Shown: one piece after another, positions 6,115 to 7,164 of the stretch
Numbering within the stretch: position 1 is the first letter of the stretch
Layout: the number at the start of each line of letters is the position of its first letter
NCBI GenBank assembly: GCA_029010655.1
Contig: JAQXKW010000112.1
Location: forward strand, 1-7,164
Direction of reading: 5' to 3'
From: Clostridia bacterium
GTDB lineage: Bacteria; Bacillota; Clostridia; Oscillospirales; CAG-272
DNA: 7,164 nucleotides
The notes under the pieces: model-generated
The model's input: only the letters and a program-made list of their open reading frames with translations
Told to the model about the DNA's origin: nothing
Databases searched by the model: none
Position numbers and translations under genes: made by a program

Positions 6115-6846
6115 ATGGAAAAAATCAGACTGCAAAAATTTTTCACCGATTGCGGTGTAATGTCCCGGCGTGCCTGTGAAAAGGAGATTGAAGCCGGAAA
6201 TATACTTGTGAACGGCAAAGCCGCCTTTTTAGGTGATAAAATCGACCCAGATGCCGACGAGGTTATATGGAACGGGAAAACTATCCGTTATACAAGGAAA
6301 GACTTCACATATATTATGCTTAATAAGCCTATGGGGTATGTGACCACCATGTCGGACGAAAAGGGCAGAAAAACTGCCGCAGAGCTTGTGTCTGGCGTGG
6401 GAGTCCGTGTGTTCCCTGTTGGCAGGCTTGACATGTATTCGGAAGGACTGCTTATATTTACAGATGACGGCGAGCTTGCAAACAAGCTGACACACCCCTC
6501 CGGCAATCTTTCAAAGGAGTATTCTGTTAAGATTAAAGGGTTACTTACCGAAGACGATATAAATGCTCTGAGGACTCCCATGGAGCTTGACGGGTACCGC
6601 CTCCGTCCCGTTGAAGCTGCTCTCGTTTCAAGCGGAACTGACCGTGACGGGTGCGATTATTCAATTCTTCACATAACCCTGTATGAGGGCAGAAACAGAC
6701 AGATAAGACGAATGTGCGAAAAATGCGGACTTACGGTAATGCGGCTTCGCAGAATTTCCGAATGCGGCATTTCCCTTGGGACACTTCCCCCGGGAAAATG
6801 GCGAAAGCTTTCGGAAAACGAGATTAATACATTGAAAAACGCATAG
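6115..6846 (+). CDS. rluB: Pseudouridine synthase, RsuA/RluB/E/F family
   Basis: Isomerises a uridine in rRNA to pseudouridine; the RluB subgroup acts on a 23S rRNA uridine near the peptidyl-transferase centre. It has 243 residues. An N-terminal S4 RNA-binding domain (about 2-48) has the typical RLQKFFTDCGVMSRRACEKEI pattern, of which residues 5-19 are the core. The catalytic domain carries VGRLDMYSEGLL at 102-113 with catalytic Asp106; the usual Thr of the GRLD-x-x-T-x-GLL motif is Ser109. FTDDGELANKLTHP at 115-128 and EGRNRQIRRM at 191-200 complete the family pattern. Choosing RluB over RsuA rests on the context (near scpAB and dacF, as in B. subtilis ypuL) and is less sure than the family. 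The start lies 4 nt after the dacF stop with only a weak GAAAGTGA upstream, so coupling to dacF is likely. Confidence 0.93.
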   Translation: MEKIRLQKFFTDCGVMSRRACEKEIEAGNILVNGKAAFLGDKIDPDADEVIWNGKTIRYTRKDFTYIMLNKPMGYVTTMSDEKGRKTAAELVSGVGVRVFPVGRLDMYSEGLLIFTDDGELANKLTHPSGNLSKEYSVKIKGLLTEDDINALRTPMELDGYRLRPVEAALVSSGTDRDGCDYSILHITLYEGRNRQIRRMCEKCGLTVMRLRRISECGISLGTLPPGKWRKLSENEINTLKNA

Positions 6847-6864
6847 ACCTTCGGAAACATAACT

Positions 6865-7164
6865 ATGGAAAATATGAAAATATACAACTCTGCGCCCTCA
6901 CCGGAGGGCAGACTTCAAAAAGAGATTGACGCATTCAATCTGCTTGACAGGCTGAATATACCCTACGAGCGTGTGGAGCATGAAGCGGCTATGACTATTG
7001 ACGACTGCGGCGGGGTAGATAATGTTCTCGGAACCGAGCTTTGCAAAAATCTGTTTTTGACAAATTCCGCAAAAACCGCATATTATCTTCTGCTTCTCCC
7101 CGGCGACAAAGCCTTTAAGACAAAGGAAGTCAGCCGTCAGATAGGCTCAACAAGGCTTTCCTTC
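6865..7164 (+). CDS. proX: YbaK/ProX-type aminoacyl-tRNA editing deacylase (5' part, runs off window)
   Basis: The first 100 codons of a gene that continues past base 7164. The segments VEHEAAMTIDDC (37-48), LCKNLFLTN (59-67) and YYLLLLPGDKAFKTKEVSRQ (73-92) match the YbaK/ProRS-insertion-like domain of prolyl-tRNA deacylases. These enzymes hydrolyse mischarged Ala- or Cys-tRNA(Pro) in trans. Lys61 in the KNLF motif corresponds to the conserved family lysine. Full members have about 160-170 residues, so roughly 60-70 residues are missing. The ATG at 6865 is preferred because GGAAA at 6853-6857 lies at a workable distance. An in-frame ATG at 6874 has GGAA only 2 nt upstream. It starts 18 nt after the rluB stop. 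Specificity (ProXp-ala versus YbaK-like) cannot be settled from the fragment. Confidence 0.9.
   Translation, partial: MENMKIYNSAPSPEGRLQKEIDAFNLLDRLNIPYERVEHEAAMTIDDCGGVDNVLGTELCKNLFLTNSAKTAYYLLLLPGDKAFKTKEVSRQIGSTRLSF
6894..6909. other. GC-rich hairpin near the start of the proX-like gene
   Basis: GCCCTC (6894-6899) and GAGGGC (6904-6909) form a perfect six-base-pair stem with the loop ACCG. TCT (6890-6892 region) and AGA after it could extend the stem past a small bulge. It lies about ten codons inside the coding sequence, and no T-run follows, so it is not a terminator. It might slow early translation or be a codon-choice accident. Confidence 0.35.

Noticed and set aside
1..7164. Mobile element, CRISPR array, tRNA/rRNA gene, phage or defence-like system
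   Set aside because: No repeats with spacers, no transposase or integrase frame, no RNA gene signature and no composition break; every part is covered by recognisable core genes.

Overview
The window suggests a low-to-mid GC, spore-forming or spore-lineage Firmicute of class Clostridia, with an Oscillospiraceae/Ruminococcaceae-like flavour. The grounds are purine-rich Shine-Dalgarno sites of AAAGGA type, non-ATG starts (TTG, GTG), a YtfJ/GerW-family sporulation gene directly after a DUF2953 gene, and a DacF-type D,D-carboxypeptidase. The taxon is an inference from gene content, not from a search.

All ten genes lie on the + strand and are tightly packed. In order they are: the 3' end of lon (ATP-dependent protease, 1-957); engB/ysxC (ribosome-assembly GTPase, 960-1556); an M50 site-2-protease-like membrane protein (1576-2313); scpA (2315-3100) and scpB (3110-3826), the kleisin and kite subunits of the SMC condensin; a DUF2953 membrane protein (3848-4567); ytfJ/gerW (4564-4971); a secreted D-Ala-D-Ala carboxypeptidase (5037-6110); an RsuA/RluB-type pseudouridine synthase (6115-6846); and the 5' end of a YbaK/ProX-type editing deacylase (from 6865, running off the window). 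Gaps range from a 4-nt overlap to 65 nt. No gene-free stretch exceeds 65 nt and there is no convincing intrinsic terminator, so the set could be transcribed as one or two long operons.

The genes fall into three themes. The first is housekeeping of protein and ribosome quality (lon, engB, rluB, the proX-like deacylase). The second is chromosome organisation (scpA, scpB). The third is envelope or sporulation functions (M50 protease, DUF2953, ytfJ, dacF). In Bacillus subtilis scpA-scpB lie near dacB and rluB, and ytfI-ytfJ form a pair elsewhere; here similar elements are in one array. This is a conserved-core region, and I see no mobile element, CRISPR array, RNA gene or defence-like system.

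The points worth a second look are small. They include a cysteine-rich exported carboxypeptidase without an obvious C-terminal anchor, a lysine-rich A-tract linker in the DUF2953 protein, acidic tails on both ScpA and ScpB, a recurring TAATAT(G/T)GAA stop/start junction, and a few mRNA hairpins.
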